From Desulfuromonadaceae bacterium (GTDB lineage: Bacteria; Desulfobacterota; Desulfuromonadia; Geobacterales; Pseudopelobacteraceae): a stretch of DNA of 64,000 bases. Where the stretch lies: NCBI GenBank assembly GCA_028712075.1, contig JAQTQX010000017.1, positions 1 to 64,000 of the forward strand, given 5' to 3'. The position numbers and the translations under genes were made by a program. The stretch's first letter is position 1, and each line of letters begins with the position of its first letter. The notes under the pieces were generated by a model that saw nothing but the letters and a program-made list of their open reading frames with translations, did not search any database and was not told where the DNA came from. Positions 8,264 through 17,700 of the stretch are shown here, one piece after another.

Positions 8264-9384
8264 AAACAGCCCATGACCAACTTGAAGAACTTGTACAGGA
8301 ACGGACCGGAGAACTCTTACTGGAAATAGAGGAACGTAAGAAAACAGAAGCAGCACTGATAACCAAAAATGCAGAAATAGTGCTGTTAAAAAACCGTCTC
8401 CAGGCTGAAAACATCTATCTGCAGCAGGAGGTTACCCGTCCTTACAATTTTGGCGATGTTATTGGACAGAGTAAAGAGCTCGTTCAGGTATTCAACCAGG
8501 TTGAGCAGGTCGCCCCTATGAATGCAACGATACTGCTTCTTGGTGAAACCGGTACCGGTAAAGGGGTGATTGCCCGTGCTATCCACAGCAGAAGTGCTCG
8601 TAAAGGGCGGGCATTGATAACCGTTGACTGCACGACACTACCGGCATCGCTTGTGGAAAGCGAACTGTTCGGAAGAGAACGGGGCGCGTTCACCGGCTCT
8701 GACTCCAAGCAGATCGGGCGGTTCGAGCTGGCGGATGGCGGCACCATCTTCCTGGACGAAATAGGTGAAATGCCATTATCGTTACAATGTAAACTACTCC
8801 GGGTTATTCAGGAGGGTGAATTTGAACGGCTCGGCAGCCCCCGCACTATAAAAACCGACGTACGGATTATCGCGGCCTCCAATCGGAATCTGGCAGAAGA
8901 AGTCAAAACCGGCAAGTTTCGGGAAGACCTGTTCTACCGTCTCAATGTGTTCCCCATTACAATGCCCCCGCTGCGTCAGCGCATGGGAGATATCCCGCTG
9001 CTCGTCAATCATTTTATCGCCAGGTTCAATAAAAAAATCGGCAAGCAGATAAAGAGCGTATCGAAAGATACTCTGAACACCCTTCAGGAATATCATTGGC
9101 CCGGCAACGTGCGTGAGCTGGAAAGCGTCATCGAACGTGCGGTTATTATCAGCCAGGGAGATACCCTCCAGGTTCTGGACAGTTTTGATATGCCCAGGAA
9201 GCCGGAAGTTTCGGAAAACGGAGGCGCCAAAGCTCTTGCTGAAATGGAACGTGATCATATCATGCAGATACTTCTGAAAACCGGTTGGCGCATTGAAGGC
9301 AATAACGGAGCGGCAATTATCCTTGGGCTCAACGCCAGCACACTTCGAGCCCGGATGAGGAAGCTTGGGATCGTCAGGAAATAA
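8119..9384 (+). CDS. Sigma-54 interacting AAA+ regulator, C-terminal half (frameshifted gene, part 2)
   Basis: Contains the end of a PAS domain, a coiled-coil linker (QLEELVQERTGELLLEIEER), the AAA+ sigma-54 activation domain and a Fis-type helix-turn-helix. Walker A is GETGTGKG, Walker B is GGTIFLDEIG, and the sigma-54 contact loop reads GAFTGS in place of the usual GAFTGA. The C-terminal HTH is GAAIILGLNASTLRARMRKLGI. Such proteins use ATP hydrolysis to open sigma-54 RNA polymerase complexes at promoters. There is no receiver domain; the signal would come through the PAS domain encoded in the other frame. The ATG at 8119 lies inside the PAS coding region and is probably not the natural start. 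Confidence 0.8.
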   Translation: MRSQTYEKRWRYDPAQLQSVAVTSKNRDGFILTSVIDGTIRKQFEENLKTAHDQLEELVQERTGELLLEIEERKKTEAALITKNAEIVLLKNRLQAENIYLQQEVTRPYNFGDVIGQSKELVQVFNQVEQVAPMNATILLLGETGTGKGVIARAIHSRSARKGRALITVDCTTLPASLVESELFGRERGAFTGSDSKQIGRFELADGGTIFLDEIGEMPLSLQCKLLRVIQEGEFERLGSPRTIKTDVRIIAASNRNLAEEVKTGKFREDLFYRLNVFPITMPPLRQRMGDIPLLVNHFIARFNKKIGKQIKSVSKDTLNTLQEYHWPGNVRELESVIERAVIISQGDTLQVLDSFDMPRKPEVSENGGAKALAEMERDHIMQILLKTGWRIEGNNGAAIILGLNASTLRARMRKLGIVRK

Positions 9385-9442
9385 ACGGAAACAGGCAAAA
9401 ATCCTTTGATTCACCTACCGTTACGAACATGGAGTGTAAAGC

Positions 9443-9479
9443 AAAAAGGCCACTTCCCAGGGGAAAAGTGGCCTTTTTT
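9443..9479. terminator. Rho-independent terminator shared by the sigma-54 activator and tRNA-Arg
   Basis: The stem GGCCACTT(CCC)/(GGGGAAA)AGTGGCC is flanked by A-run and T-run, so it can stop transcription from both sides. It lies 58 bases after the activator stop and 4 bases beyond the 3' CCA end of the minus-strand tRNA. Confidence 0.85.
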
Positions 9480-9483
9480 AATT

Positions 9484-9560
9484 TGGTACGCCCGGACCGA
9501 TTCGAACGGCCGACAACCTGGTTCGAAGCCAGGGACTCTATCCAGCTGAGCTACGGGCGC
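9484..9560 (-). tRNA. tRNA-Arg (anticodon TCG)
   Basis: A 77-base cloverleaf on the minus strand. The acceptor stem is GCGCCCG paired with CGGGCGT, the D-arm AGCTCAGCTGGATAGAG, and the anticodon stem CCTGG/CCAGG with loop CTTCGAA, so the anticodon is TCG, reading CGA. The T-arm is GGCCG TTCGAAT CGGTC-like, and the 3' CCA is encoded. It lies downstream of the TPR gene and may be transcribed with that run or on its own. Confidence 0.95.
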
Positions 9561-9611
9561 GTAAAACATGTTGGCGACAAACTATCATACCGCTTGGCAA
9601 ATGAATAGTAC

Positions 9612-10556
9612 TTATCTGGCTGTTGGAGGTTGTTTCCCATACTGATCCATGAATGACCGCACCTGTGCGGCAGTATCACTTTTTGCGTCCAACTCAAGGA
9701 AACGCCGCCACATTACCAGCGCTTTCGGGATGTTATTCAGGTCAAAGGCATATACGTAGCCACTGTTGTAAAGACTTTCGAGATTTTGCGGATCCAGCGA
9801 AAAAGCCTTATCGAAATTTGCCAGCGCTTTGTCGAAATCACCAACCTGGCGATACATGGCACCCTGATCATTCAAGGCATCAACATCATCAGGGTGAAGC
9901 GCCAGCACACGTTGGTACGCGTTGATTGCCAGTTCCGGCTGATCAGTATCGAAATAAATGTTGCCCAGCTCCTTCCACGTTTCAAAGGTGGCCTCTTTTG
10001 AGTTTACCTTGTTAAGCAGCTGTTCCAGCAACGGCAATTTATCACCATATATGACGGCATTATCAGGTGTTTCCAACTCGCGTGCTGTTTGATCTTCCGC
10101 AGTATCATCCCCCTCTTCAGCATCCCCGCCGAGAACCTGACAGATCCGCTCTGCCACATTATCAAGCAGCGATTCCGGCACTATCGGATCAAGCTGGCCG
10201 CCACCCGGAACTCTCTTGAACCGCCCACCCGATGAGTCAAAAAAATCCATCAAACCCAGTATAGCGGTCTGCTCGTTGCAGTCAATTTCGTAAAATTCGC
10301 GATGAGAGCGGTACCGTTTATCCTTGTACTCTGCAACAGCCAATTTACGCTCGGCCATTCCCCGGGGAGTAAACCTGAGCCATACTTCAAGCCGGCCAGA
10401 GGGGGCCAAGCGGACAGACTGCTCATCATACGCAACCTTATAGCGCACTGTTCCGCTGAGCGCCTGCCACTGAACAGCATCTGCAGGGCTGATCGTTCCG
10501 CAGAGGGAAACAGCCACTGTGGCCAGCAGAGCACAGGAAAAACGGAGCCGCTTCAT
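9612..10556 (-). CDS. Exported TPR protein with surface-adhesin-E-like N-terminal domain
   Basis: A 314-residue protein with a Sec signal peptide (FSCALLATVAVSLCGTISPADA). Residues ~28-130 form a beta-rich domain ending in a conserved-looking REFYEIDCNEQTAILGLMDFFDSSG stretch, like the short 'surface-adhesin E' domains seen in proteobacterial exported proteins. Residues ~185-305 contain three TPR units (WKELGNIYFDTDQPELAINAY; LNDQGAMYRQVGDFDKALANF; and a third). The TPRs point to protein-protein interaction in the periplasm. Its ATG overlaps the stop of the upstream AOR gene (ATGA), so it is translationally coupled to it. No catalytic motif is seen. Confidence 0.75.
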   Translation of the reverse strand: MKRLRFSCALLATVAVSLCGTISPADAVQWQALSGTVRYKVAYDEQSVRLAPSGRLEVWLRFTPRGMAERKLAVAEYKDKRYRSHREFYEIDCNEQTAILGLMDFFDSSGGRFKRVPGGGQLDPIVPESLLDNVAERICQVLGGDAEEGDDTAEDQTARELETPDNAVIYGDKLPLLEQLLNKVNSKEATFETWKELGNIYFDTDQPELAINAYQRVLALHPDDVDALNDQGAMYRQVGDFDKALANFDKAFSLDPQNLESLYNSGYVYAFDLNNIPKALVMWRRFLELDAKSDTAAQVRSFMDQYGKQPPTAR

Positions 10557-12292
10557 GGCTGAGCCTCGATAAATCCGGCATCATTAAAACACCCCGCACT
10601 ATTAAGACCGCGGATGCGATAGTACTTGTCCAGCTCTTCTTCAAAGCGCACCCTGTCCAGTGGATTGACAACAATGCCATCACCGCTGCTCCCCGGTTCG
10701 GTGAAAAAACGTTCCGGCAACAGGTCGTCACTCCGCGAAAAACCGTTTGCACAATTATAGGAGCGTTCCGTGCACACAATCCGCGCCCCGATTTCTTTCA
10801 GACGCTGCGGTGAATAGGGTATTCCGGTGACTGCGGTCAGCAGTTCAGCATACTCCTCCAGACTGGCGCCAAAAAAAGCAAACTTGCAAGCGACCAGAGA
10901 ATCGACAGCAGCGTTTGTATCCTCAGCGATGCTGATGATACGGGCTTTGCCAGAAAAAGAGAACCGGTCGGTCGGGACCGGCTTGCGCAGGATTTCATGA
11001 GAAATAGGATAGGCACGCAGATGGCAGCCGCCCCGGTTGCTCGTACAGTACGCCAGTGCCATGCCATACGCCCCGCGCGGGTCGTAAGCCGGCAGCTCAA
11101 GCGATTTCACGCTCATGGAAAGTTCCGGATGGCCAAGCTGTTCTGTCAGGCGACGCGAACCACGTGACAGCAGTTCACCATCCCCCCGACGGACGGCAAT
11201 ACCGGTGAGCAACTCCGGAATCTCTTCTGCGGAGGGAAACGCACCCCTGATCTCGCCCCAGGCGGAGAGCGTAGCAGCGGCAGAGATAGTATCCATGCCA
11301 AGCTCATTGCAGAGATTGTTTGCGGCAATAATCGAGTGCAAGTCACTGACATTGTTAAGCGCGCCAAAATGGGAAACAGACTCATATTCCGGCAGAGGCT
11401 TTCCGGCATTGGAAGATTTTTTACATTGGATAGGGCAGCCGTAGCAGCCGTCCTTTGTTGCCCCACAGGCAGCCTTCATTGCAGGTCCGGAATAGTTGGC
11501 AGAATGCTCGAAGTAGGTTTTGCGGAAGTTTTCCGTCGGGGCCATGCGGCGCTGTGCCATCAGGTCAACCAGCACCGGCGTGCCGAATTCCGAGATGCCG
11601 AGAGGTCCGAAAATTACCGGGGAGGCCTTGAACAGCCTCATGATATCCTGACGGGCATTATCAAACAGCGTCGGATCGGCAATCCCGGTTTTCTGCTGCC
11701 CGTTCACCGTGACCGCCTTGAGATTTTTGTTCCCCATGACAGCACCAAGACCGCCGCGGCCAACCGAGTTACCCTCTCCCATCATGATGTTGGCGAACAA
11801 CACCCCGTTTTCACCGGCCGGCCCGATAGCAGCCACACTCCCCCGTTCCTTGAGTGCCAAGACCGTTGCGGGAATATCGCGGCCCCACAGGGCCGCCGCC
11901 GGAATAATTTCGACCGTTTCAGACGTTATCGCCAAGACAACCGGCTGGCTGCTTCTGCCGGTGATGAATAGGGCGTCAACGCCCACAGCTTTCAATCTCC
12001 AGGCAAAGCGCCCCCCGGCTGAACAATCGTAAATCGTGCCGGTCAATGGCGACCGGGAGACAACCGAGAGACGGGCCGACGTTGGCGACGGAGTGCCGCA
12101 TAATGGGCCGACGGCAAAAAGCAGAGGTATCTCGGGATCAAACGGGTCAAGCCAATAATACTCCCGCATCAGACGCACGCCGAGCCCTCGGCCACCGAGA
12201 TATTCCTCGAGCAGCACCGGCGGAATCACCTCACGGTATGAAGTCCCGGTCGTCAAGTCTACTTTGAGTATCGCGCCATGCCAGCCGTTCAT
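10553..12292 (-). CDS. Aldehyde:ferredoxin oxidoreductase (tungsten), second copy
   Basis: A 579-residue AOR-family enzyme. It has the pterin-binding elements YLGGRGLGVRLM near residue 31 and SVGRGGLGAVMGNKNLKAV near 177, the cluster motif CYGCPIQCKK (CxxCxxxC) near 287, and a fourth cysteine in DSLVACKF near 485. This is the canonical pattern of AOR, unlike the first copy (1575-3452). Ferredoxin-linked oxidation of aldehydes or reduction of acids is expected; substrate unknown. It follows the YfbR-like gene by 6 bases and overlaps the TPR gene by 4, placing it in a minus-strand operon with nucleotide-metabolism genes. Ferredoxin candidates in the window include the small protein at 20344-20664. 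Confidence 0.9.
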   Translation of the reverse strand: MNGWHGAILKVDLTTGTSYREVIPPVLLEEYLGGRGLGVRLMREYYWLDPFDPEIPLLFAVGPLCGTPSPTSARLSVVSRSPLTGTIYDCSAGGRFAWRLKAVGVDALFITGRSSQPVVLAITSETVEIIPAAALWGRDIPATVLALKERGSVAAIGPAGENGVLFANIMMGEGNSVGRGGLGAVMGNKNLKAVTVNGQQKTGIADPTLFDNARQDIMRLFKASPVIFGPLGISEFGTPVLVDLMAQRRMAPTENFRKTYFEHSANYSGPAMKAACGATKDGCYGCPIQCKKSSNAGKPLPEYESVSHFGALNNVSDLHSIIAANNLCNELGMDTISAAATLSAWGEIRGAFPSAEEIPELLTGIAVRRGDGELLSRGSRRLTEQLGHPELSMSVKSLELPAYDPRGAYGMALAYCTSNRGGCHLRAYPISHEILRKPVPTDRFSFSGKARIISIAEDTNAAVDSLVACKFAFFGASLEEYAELLTAVTGIPYSPQRLKEIGARIVCTERSYNCANGFSRSDDLLPERFFTEPGSSGDGIVVNPLDRVRFEEELDKYYRIRGLNSAGCFNDAGFIEAQP

Positions 12293-12298
12293 GGTTGT

Positions 12299-12904
12299 TT
12301 ACCCCAGCTTCAGTTCATCAAGAGACAAACGGTACCCGGGCAGAAGTTTTTCGAGAAAAAACCCCACCTCCGGCAGATTGCTGGCAGATAACTGTTCAAA
12401 ATGCTCTGCCTCCGCACGACGGAACTCATGGTTGCCGCTTTTACCCTCTTCAATGCATTTCGTCAGTGCAGCGATCTTGTCAGCAGCTTTGACCAGGTGA
12501 ACATATTCTTCCTGATCATCGAAAAAGAACAGCGGCTCATATTCTTTAGCCAGTTCCGGCGGCAGCATCGCCAGCAGCTTACGCCGCGCCCGATCTTCCA
12601 GTTGATGAAACGAGCGTTTGAAATGCGGATTAAAATGTTTCACCGGCGTCGGCATGTCGCCGGTAAATATCTCACTGGCATCATGAAAGATGCCATACAG
12701 CGCCGCCCGCGACGGGTCAAGGGCACCGTTGAAATAGGTGTTACGGATCATGGCAAGGGCGTGGGCGATGATGGCGACATCCAGACTGTGCTCCTGGATA
12801 TTTTCCGGCACGGTATTGCGCATCAGTCCCCACCGGCTGATGTAGCGCATACGGGAGAGAAAGGCGAAAAAATCGTACTGTTCATGCTTTACTGTTTTTT
12901 GCAT
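12299..12904 (-). CDS. yfbR: HD-domain 5'-deoxynucleotidase, YfbR-like
   Basis: A 201-residue HD-superfamily phosphohydrolase. Metal ligands expected of YfbR are visible: the His of NIQEHSLDVA near residue 38, the HD pair in GIFHDASEIFTGDMPTPVK near 73, and a distal Asp in KAADKIAALTKC near 140. YfbR removes the 5' phosphate from deoxyribonucleoside monophosphates. Its length equals that of the E. coli protein (199). It lies 2 bases after the dGTPase stop, so a dNTP-to-dNMP and deoxynucleoside pathway could be encoded together. The symbol is assigned from motif match alone. Confidence 0.85.
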   Translation of the reverse strand: MQKTVKHEQYDFFAFLSRMRYISRWGLMRNTVPENIQEHSLDVAIIAHALAMIRNTYFNGALDPSRAALYGIFHDASEIFTGDMPTPVKHFNPHFKRSFHQLEDRARRKLLAMLPPELAKEYEPLFFFDDQEEYVHLVKAADKIAALTKCIEEGKSGNHEFRRAEAEHFEQLSASNLPEVGFFLEKLLPGYRLSLDELKLG

Positions 12905-12906
12905 TG

Positions 12907-14049
12907 CTACACTCTTTCGTACGGTTCAAACAGCCGCTTGTATTCATCGAGGGCAAAGCGGTCGGTCATGCCGGCAATATAGTCACAGACCACTCGCTGC
13001 AGTCCGCTGCGCTCAAAACGGGACTGGTATTTCGGCGGCAGCAGGTTGGGACAGCGGATATATGTTTCAAAGAGACGGGTGATAAATATCTCTGATTTCA
13101 CCCGCATTTTGTCGACCTTGTAATGGCGATACAGGTTCTGGAACAGGAACCGTTTAAGTGCCAGATTCCGTTCGGTGATATCATCGGTAAAGTGCACCAC
13201 GGTACAATTCACCCGGCGCAGATCATCAAGCGATGCAATGCCCAGTCGTTCGATATTGTTTGATGTGGTTGTGCAGATGTTGTTGATAAGCAGACCAATC
13301 AACGCGCTGATCGTCTGATAGACAAGTCGCTTGTCATCAATTGCAGGATATTTGCTGCGCACCCCGGCACAAACTTCACGCCACAAGTCAACCTGCTCCA
13401 GTATCTCCAGAGTAATGTAGCCCGATTTCAGACCATCATCGATATCGTGGTTATTATAGGCAATTTCATCAGCATAGTTGATAATCTGCCCCTCAACGGA
13501 AGCCACGGTACCGGGCAGAAATTCCGCCATCACCTCACTGTTTGCATCATACGGCGATGAATGTTTTATGATACCCTCGCGCACCTCCCAGGTCAGGTTA
13601 AGTCCGTTGAATCCGGGGTAGCGCTCCTCCAGTTCATCGACAACCCGGAACGATTGCATGTTGTGCTCAAATCCGCCACATTCCTGCATCAAACGGTTGA
13701 GCACATCCTCCCCGGTATGCCCGAACGGCGTATGACCGAGATCGTGCGACAACGCCAGTGCCTCCGTCAGTTCCTCGTTCAGGCGCAGCTTGCGGGCAAT
13801 AGCCCTGCCGATCTGGGCAACCTCAAGGGAGTGAGTCAAACGGGTGCGATAGTAGTCACCCTCATGATTGACAAAAACCTGCGTTTTGTACTCAAGACGT
13901 CTGAAGGCGGCACAATGAATAATACGGTCCCGGTCCCGCTCGAAGGCAGGGCGACTGTCGCGATGATCTTCAGGATGCTTGCGGCCGCGAGAGGCCGCAC
14001 TGGTACAGGCGTACCCGGCCAGATCGCTTCGTTCGGCAGAGTCGTTCAT
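12907..14049 (-). CDS. dgt: Deoxyguanosinetriphosphate triphosphohydrolase-like protein
   Basis: A 380-residue HD-domain dNTP triphosphohydrolase, which splits dGTP (or other dNTPs) to nucleoside and tripolyphosphate. Motifs include FRRLEYKTQVF, TRLTHSLEVAQIGRAIAR, ALALSHDLGHTPFGHTGE with the HD ligand pair, and a later YADEIAYNNHD with the fourth metal ligand. This length and order match the short dGTPase-like group rather than the 505-residue E. coli Dgt. The ATG at 14049 has GGAGGGG upstream. It is followed closely by the yfbR-like gene. Confidence 0.88.
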   Translation of the reverse strand: MNDSAERSDLAGYACTSAASRGRKHPEDHRDSRPAFERDRDRIIHCAAFRRLEYKTQVFVNHEGDYYRTRLTHSLEVAQIGRAIARKLRLNEELTEALALSHDLGHTPFGHTGEDVLNRLMQECGGFEHNMQSFRVVDELEERYPGFNGLNLTWEVREGIIKHSSPYDANSEVMAEFLPGTVASVEGQIINYADEIAYNNHDIDDGLKSGYITLEILEQVDLWREVCAGVRSKYPAIDDKRLVYQTISALIGLLINNICTTTSNNIERLGIASLDDLRRVNCTVVHFTDDITERNLALKRFLFQNLYRHYKVDKMRVKSEIFITRLFETYIRCPNLLPPKYQSRFERSGLQRVVCDYIAGMTDRFALDEYKRLFEPYERV

Positions 14050-14080
14050 GATGGCCCCTCCATGCAGTGGAAAAGAGTCA

Positions 14081-14578
14081 TCAGTTCGGCACAGTGAGGT
14101 ACGGAGAGCTATCTTTCGAGTTCCGCTTCGCGCCGCCCTTCTTTTTTCCGGTTGTACCGGCAATTGACGTCACGTCAGCCAACTGCATCTTCCAGCCCCC
14201 TCCCTCATGCGTCATCCTGAACTCGCGGGTTGTTGACGAGCCTGAATTTGCCGCGCCTTCAAGCCCGATTTTCGCATACACAGTGGCTTCAGTACGTTTT
14301 TCGCTCAACACCCTGAAGTTCTCGATTTTCTGCCAGCAACATGCGGGACGAATCGTAGATTCCTGCATTTTTTTCACAAACGCCTCACGGGAGGTTTTGC
14401 CACGGTGCGCCAACTGTTCAAACAGTTGTTCATAACGACCGTCACGCCAGGTGTCAAGCGTGTCCGACATCGCTTTTTCCAGGGGGGATTCTGTCGCAGA
14501 TGCCACCCCAAAACCGCTTGTTGCCACCAGTAGAACTACCAGAGAACATACCACTATGAACCAGCGTCTGATATCCAT
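14081..14578 (-). CDS. Exported hypothetical protein
   Basis: A 165-residue protein with an N-terminal signal peptide (WFIVVCSLVVLLVATSGFGVASA). The mature part (SPLEKAMSDTLDTWRDGRYEQLFEQLAHRG...) has the helix-plus-sheet look of small NTF2-like/DUF4878-type periplasmic proteins, ending in a Lys-rich tail. No catalytic residue stands out. ATG 14578 is preferred over a GTG two codons earlier because GGGAGG lies 5 bases before it. First gene of the run leading to the dGTPase gene, 31 bases downstream. Function unknown. Confidence 0.7.
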   Translation of the reverse strand: MDIRRWFIVVCSLVVLLVATSGFGVASATESPLEKAMSDTLDTWRDGRYEQLFEQLAHRGKTSREAFVKKMQESTIRPACCWQKIENFRVLSEKRTEATVYAKIGLEGAANSGSSTTREFRMTHEGGGWKMQLADVTSIAGTTGKKKGGAKRNSKDSSPYLTVPN

Positions 14579-14680
14579 GGTCACCTCCCTGAAAAATGAA
14601 GCGTATCGTAGAGCAAATAGCGCCTGCGTGCAACGTCAAAAGCAACAGAATCACGCCCGGTTTTCTCCCCATGAGCAGAC

Positions 14681-14716
14681 AAAAACGCCCCGCCTCTTTT
14701 CAGGGAGCGGGGCGTT
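14681..14716 (-). terminator. Rho-independent terminator of pyc
   Basis: The stem ACGCCCCGC/GCGGGGCGT is followed on the minus strand by TTTTTGTC. It lies 23 bases after the pyc stop. Confidence 0.88.
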
Positions 14717-14738
14717 CAAGTGTTTACTCGAGAGGTCT

Positions 14739-17700
14739 CTATCCCGCGATAACGATCACAAGATCTTCCTTTTCAACTTTTTCACCCTCTTTAAATTTGA
14801 CATCAGCAACCGCACCATCCGTTTTTGCCTTAAGGTTGGTTTCCATCTTCATCGCCTCGGTGACCATCAGTACGTCACCGGCCTTGAACGTATCGCCCGG
14901 TTTGACGTTTACCTTGAGAACCTTGCCCGGCATCGGCGCGCCCATGTGGTGGGGGTTGCTCTTGTCAGCCTTTTCGCGCACCGCCTCGTCGCTCTGCACT
15001 GACTGGTCACGGATAACGACAGAGCGATTATTGCCGTTCAGCTCAAAGTAGACCGTTTTGGTTCCGTCTTTCTGCACTTTACCAACAGCGTTGAGCTTGA
15101 TGATGAGGGTTTTGCCCGGTTCAATATCAAGCGAAGTTTCCTGTCCCGCTTCAAGACCGTAGAAGAAGATCGGCGTCGGGATGACCGAGGTGTCGGAAAA
15201 CTGCTGGCGATGGAGGTCGAATTCAGGATACACATTCGGATAGAGGATGGCGGAAACCAGCGCACGGTCGTCAATACGATGTCCCAGCTTTTCCTCCAGC
15301 TTCAGTTTTTCGTCATCGAAATCAACCGGCTCGAGCAATTCGCCGGGGCGGCAGGTAATCGGCTGTTCCCCTTTCAAAACAATCTTCTGGAGTTCCACCG
15401 GCCACCCCTGGTACGGCTGACCGAGCATCCCCTTGAACATGCCGACCACCGATTCGGGAAATGCCAGTTCTTCCTTGGAGGTAAATACATCTTCCGGTTC
15501 AAGGTTGTTCTTGACCAGAAACATCGCCATATCTCCGACAACTTTGGAGGAAGGGGTTACCTTGACAATATCACCAAACATCATATTGACTTTACGGTAC
15601 ATTTCCTTGCAGTCATCCCATCGTTCGATCAGTCCGAGGCCGGCCACCTGCGGCTTGTAGTTTGAGTACTGACCGCCCGGGATTTCGTGGTGATACACCT
15701 CGGCGGTTCCACTCTTGAGGCCGGATTCAAACGGTGCATAATAATCGCGCACCGTCTCCCAGTAATTGGCAAGTTTCTGCAGGCCCGAAGCGTTGACAAG
15801 CGGATCGCGCTCACTCCCCTCCAGTGTTGCAACCAGAGCATTCAGGTTCGGCTGTGCGGTCAGACCGGAGAGTGATGACAGCGCAGCATCAACAATATCA
15901 ACTCCCGCTTCGCTGGCCTTGAGCAGCATGGCGCTGCCGTTAGAGGAGGTGTCATGGGTATGCAGATGGATCGGAATGCCGATATTTTCCTTGAGTGCCT
16001 TGACCAGTTTATAGGCAGCCAGCGGCTTAAGCAGACCGGCCATATCTTTGATTGCGAGGATATGGGCACCCATCTTTTCCAGCTCTTTCGCCATGGTAAC
16101 GTAATATTCCAAAGGATATTTATCCCGCTTCGGATCAGTAATATCGCCGGTGTAACAGATAGCGGCTTCGCAGATCTTTCCCGATCGACGTACAGCATCC
16201 ATCGCCACCTTCATACCGGTTGTCCAGTTGAGGGAGTCGAATACGCGGAAGATATCAACACCGGAATCGGCAGCCTCTTCGACAAATTTTTGTACCACGT
16301 TGTCCGGATAATTAGTGTATCCGACGGCATTGGAACCGCGCAGCAACATCTGGAAGAGAATATTGGGGATCAGTTCGGACAATTTGTGCAGCCGCTGCCA
16401 CGGGTCTTCTTTTAAAAAACGCATGGAAACATCAAACGTGGCACCGCCCCAACATTCAAGAGAGAAGAGATCGGCACCGAGATACGAAGTCGGCTCGGCA
16501 ATCCTGATCAGATCATAGCTGCGTACCCTGGTTGCCAGATTGGACTGGTGTGCATCGCGCATGGTCGTATCGGTAATAAGCAGTTTCTGCTGCTCAAGGA
16601 TCCACTTGGAGAGCCCCTCTGCCCCCATCTGCATGAACAGGTCCTTGCTGCCGGATGGACGCGGTCTGTTGGTATCGACAAAGGGTACCTGCGCCTCGAT
16701 CAGCTCACCCGATTTGAGCGGCTTGACCACACCGGGTGAACCGTTGACGATAACTTCGCCAAGGAAGTTGAGAACCTTGCTGGCACGATCCTGCTTTTCC
16801 CGGAAACGGAGCAATTCCGGATGTTTCTCGATAAAAGAGGTGTCGCACTGCCCGCGCAAAAACACAGGGTGCGTGATGACGTTTTCAAGGAAGCTGATAT
16901 TTGTCTTGACACCACGGACACGGAACTCCTGGAGGGCCCGGTGCATGATATTGGATGCATCGGCGAAGGAGAGCCCCCAGGAGCTGACTTTGACCAGCAA
17001 CGAATCATAATGGGGGGTAATTTTGGCTCCGGTAAAGGCGTTACCGGCATCAAGGCGGATGCCGCACCCGGCAGCGGAACGGTAGGTCGTCAGCGTTCCG
17101 AAATCGGGGGCAAAATTATTGGCCGGATCTTCCGTTGTAATACGGCACTGAATGGCGTAGCCGCGCATATCAATAGAGCTCTGGGACGGTATATTGATTT
17201 CAGGATCGGACAACTTGTGACCACAGGCAACAAGGATCTGGTTCTGTACCAGATTGCGCCCGGTGATCATTTCGGTCACGGTATGCTCCACCTGGATGCG
17301 CGGGTTCATTTCGATGAAGTAGTGTTGCCCCTCGCCATCCACCAGAAATTCGATAGTACCGGCGTTACGGTACTTGACATGTCCGGCGATCTTGAGCGCT
17401 GCCGTACAGAGCTCCTGGCGCTGGGTCTGGGTCAGAGAGAGAGAGGGGGCGAATTCGACCACCTTCTGGTGACGACGCTGCACGGAACAGTCACGATCAA
17501 AGAAATGAACCAGATTGCCGTAGTTGTCACCCAGCACCTGCACCTCAATATGTTTCGGGTGCGCCAGATAGCGTTCCAGAAACACCTCGGCATTGCCGAA
17601 TGACGCTTTGGCTTCGCTGGCGGCTGCAACAAGCCCCTCAAGCAGCTCTTTCTTGTTGTTGGCCACGCGCATACCTCGTCCGCCTCCACCCGCCGACGCC

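Noticed and set aside
14451-15051. Plus-strand frames opposite the pyc end
   Set aside because: Shadows of pyc and the exported-protein gene.
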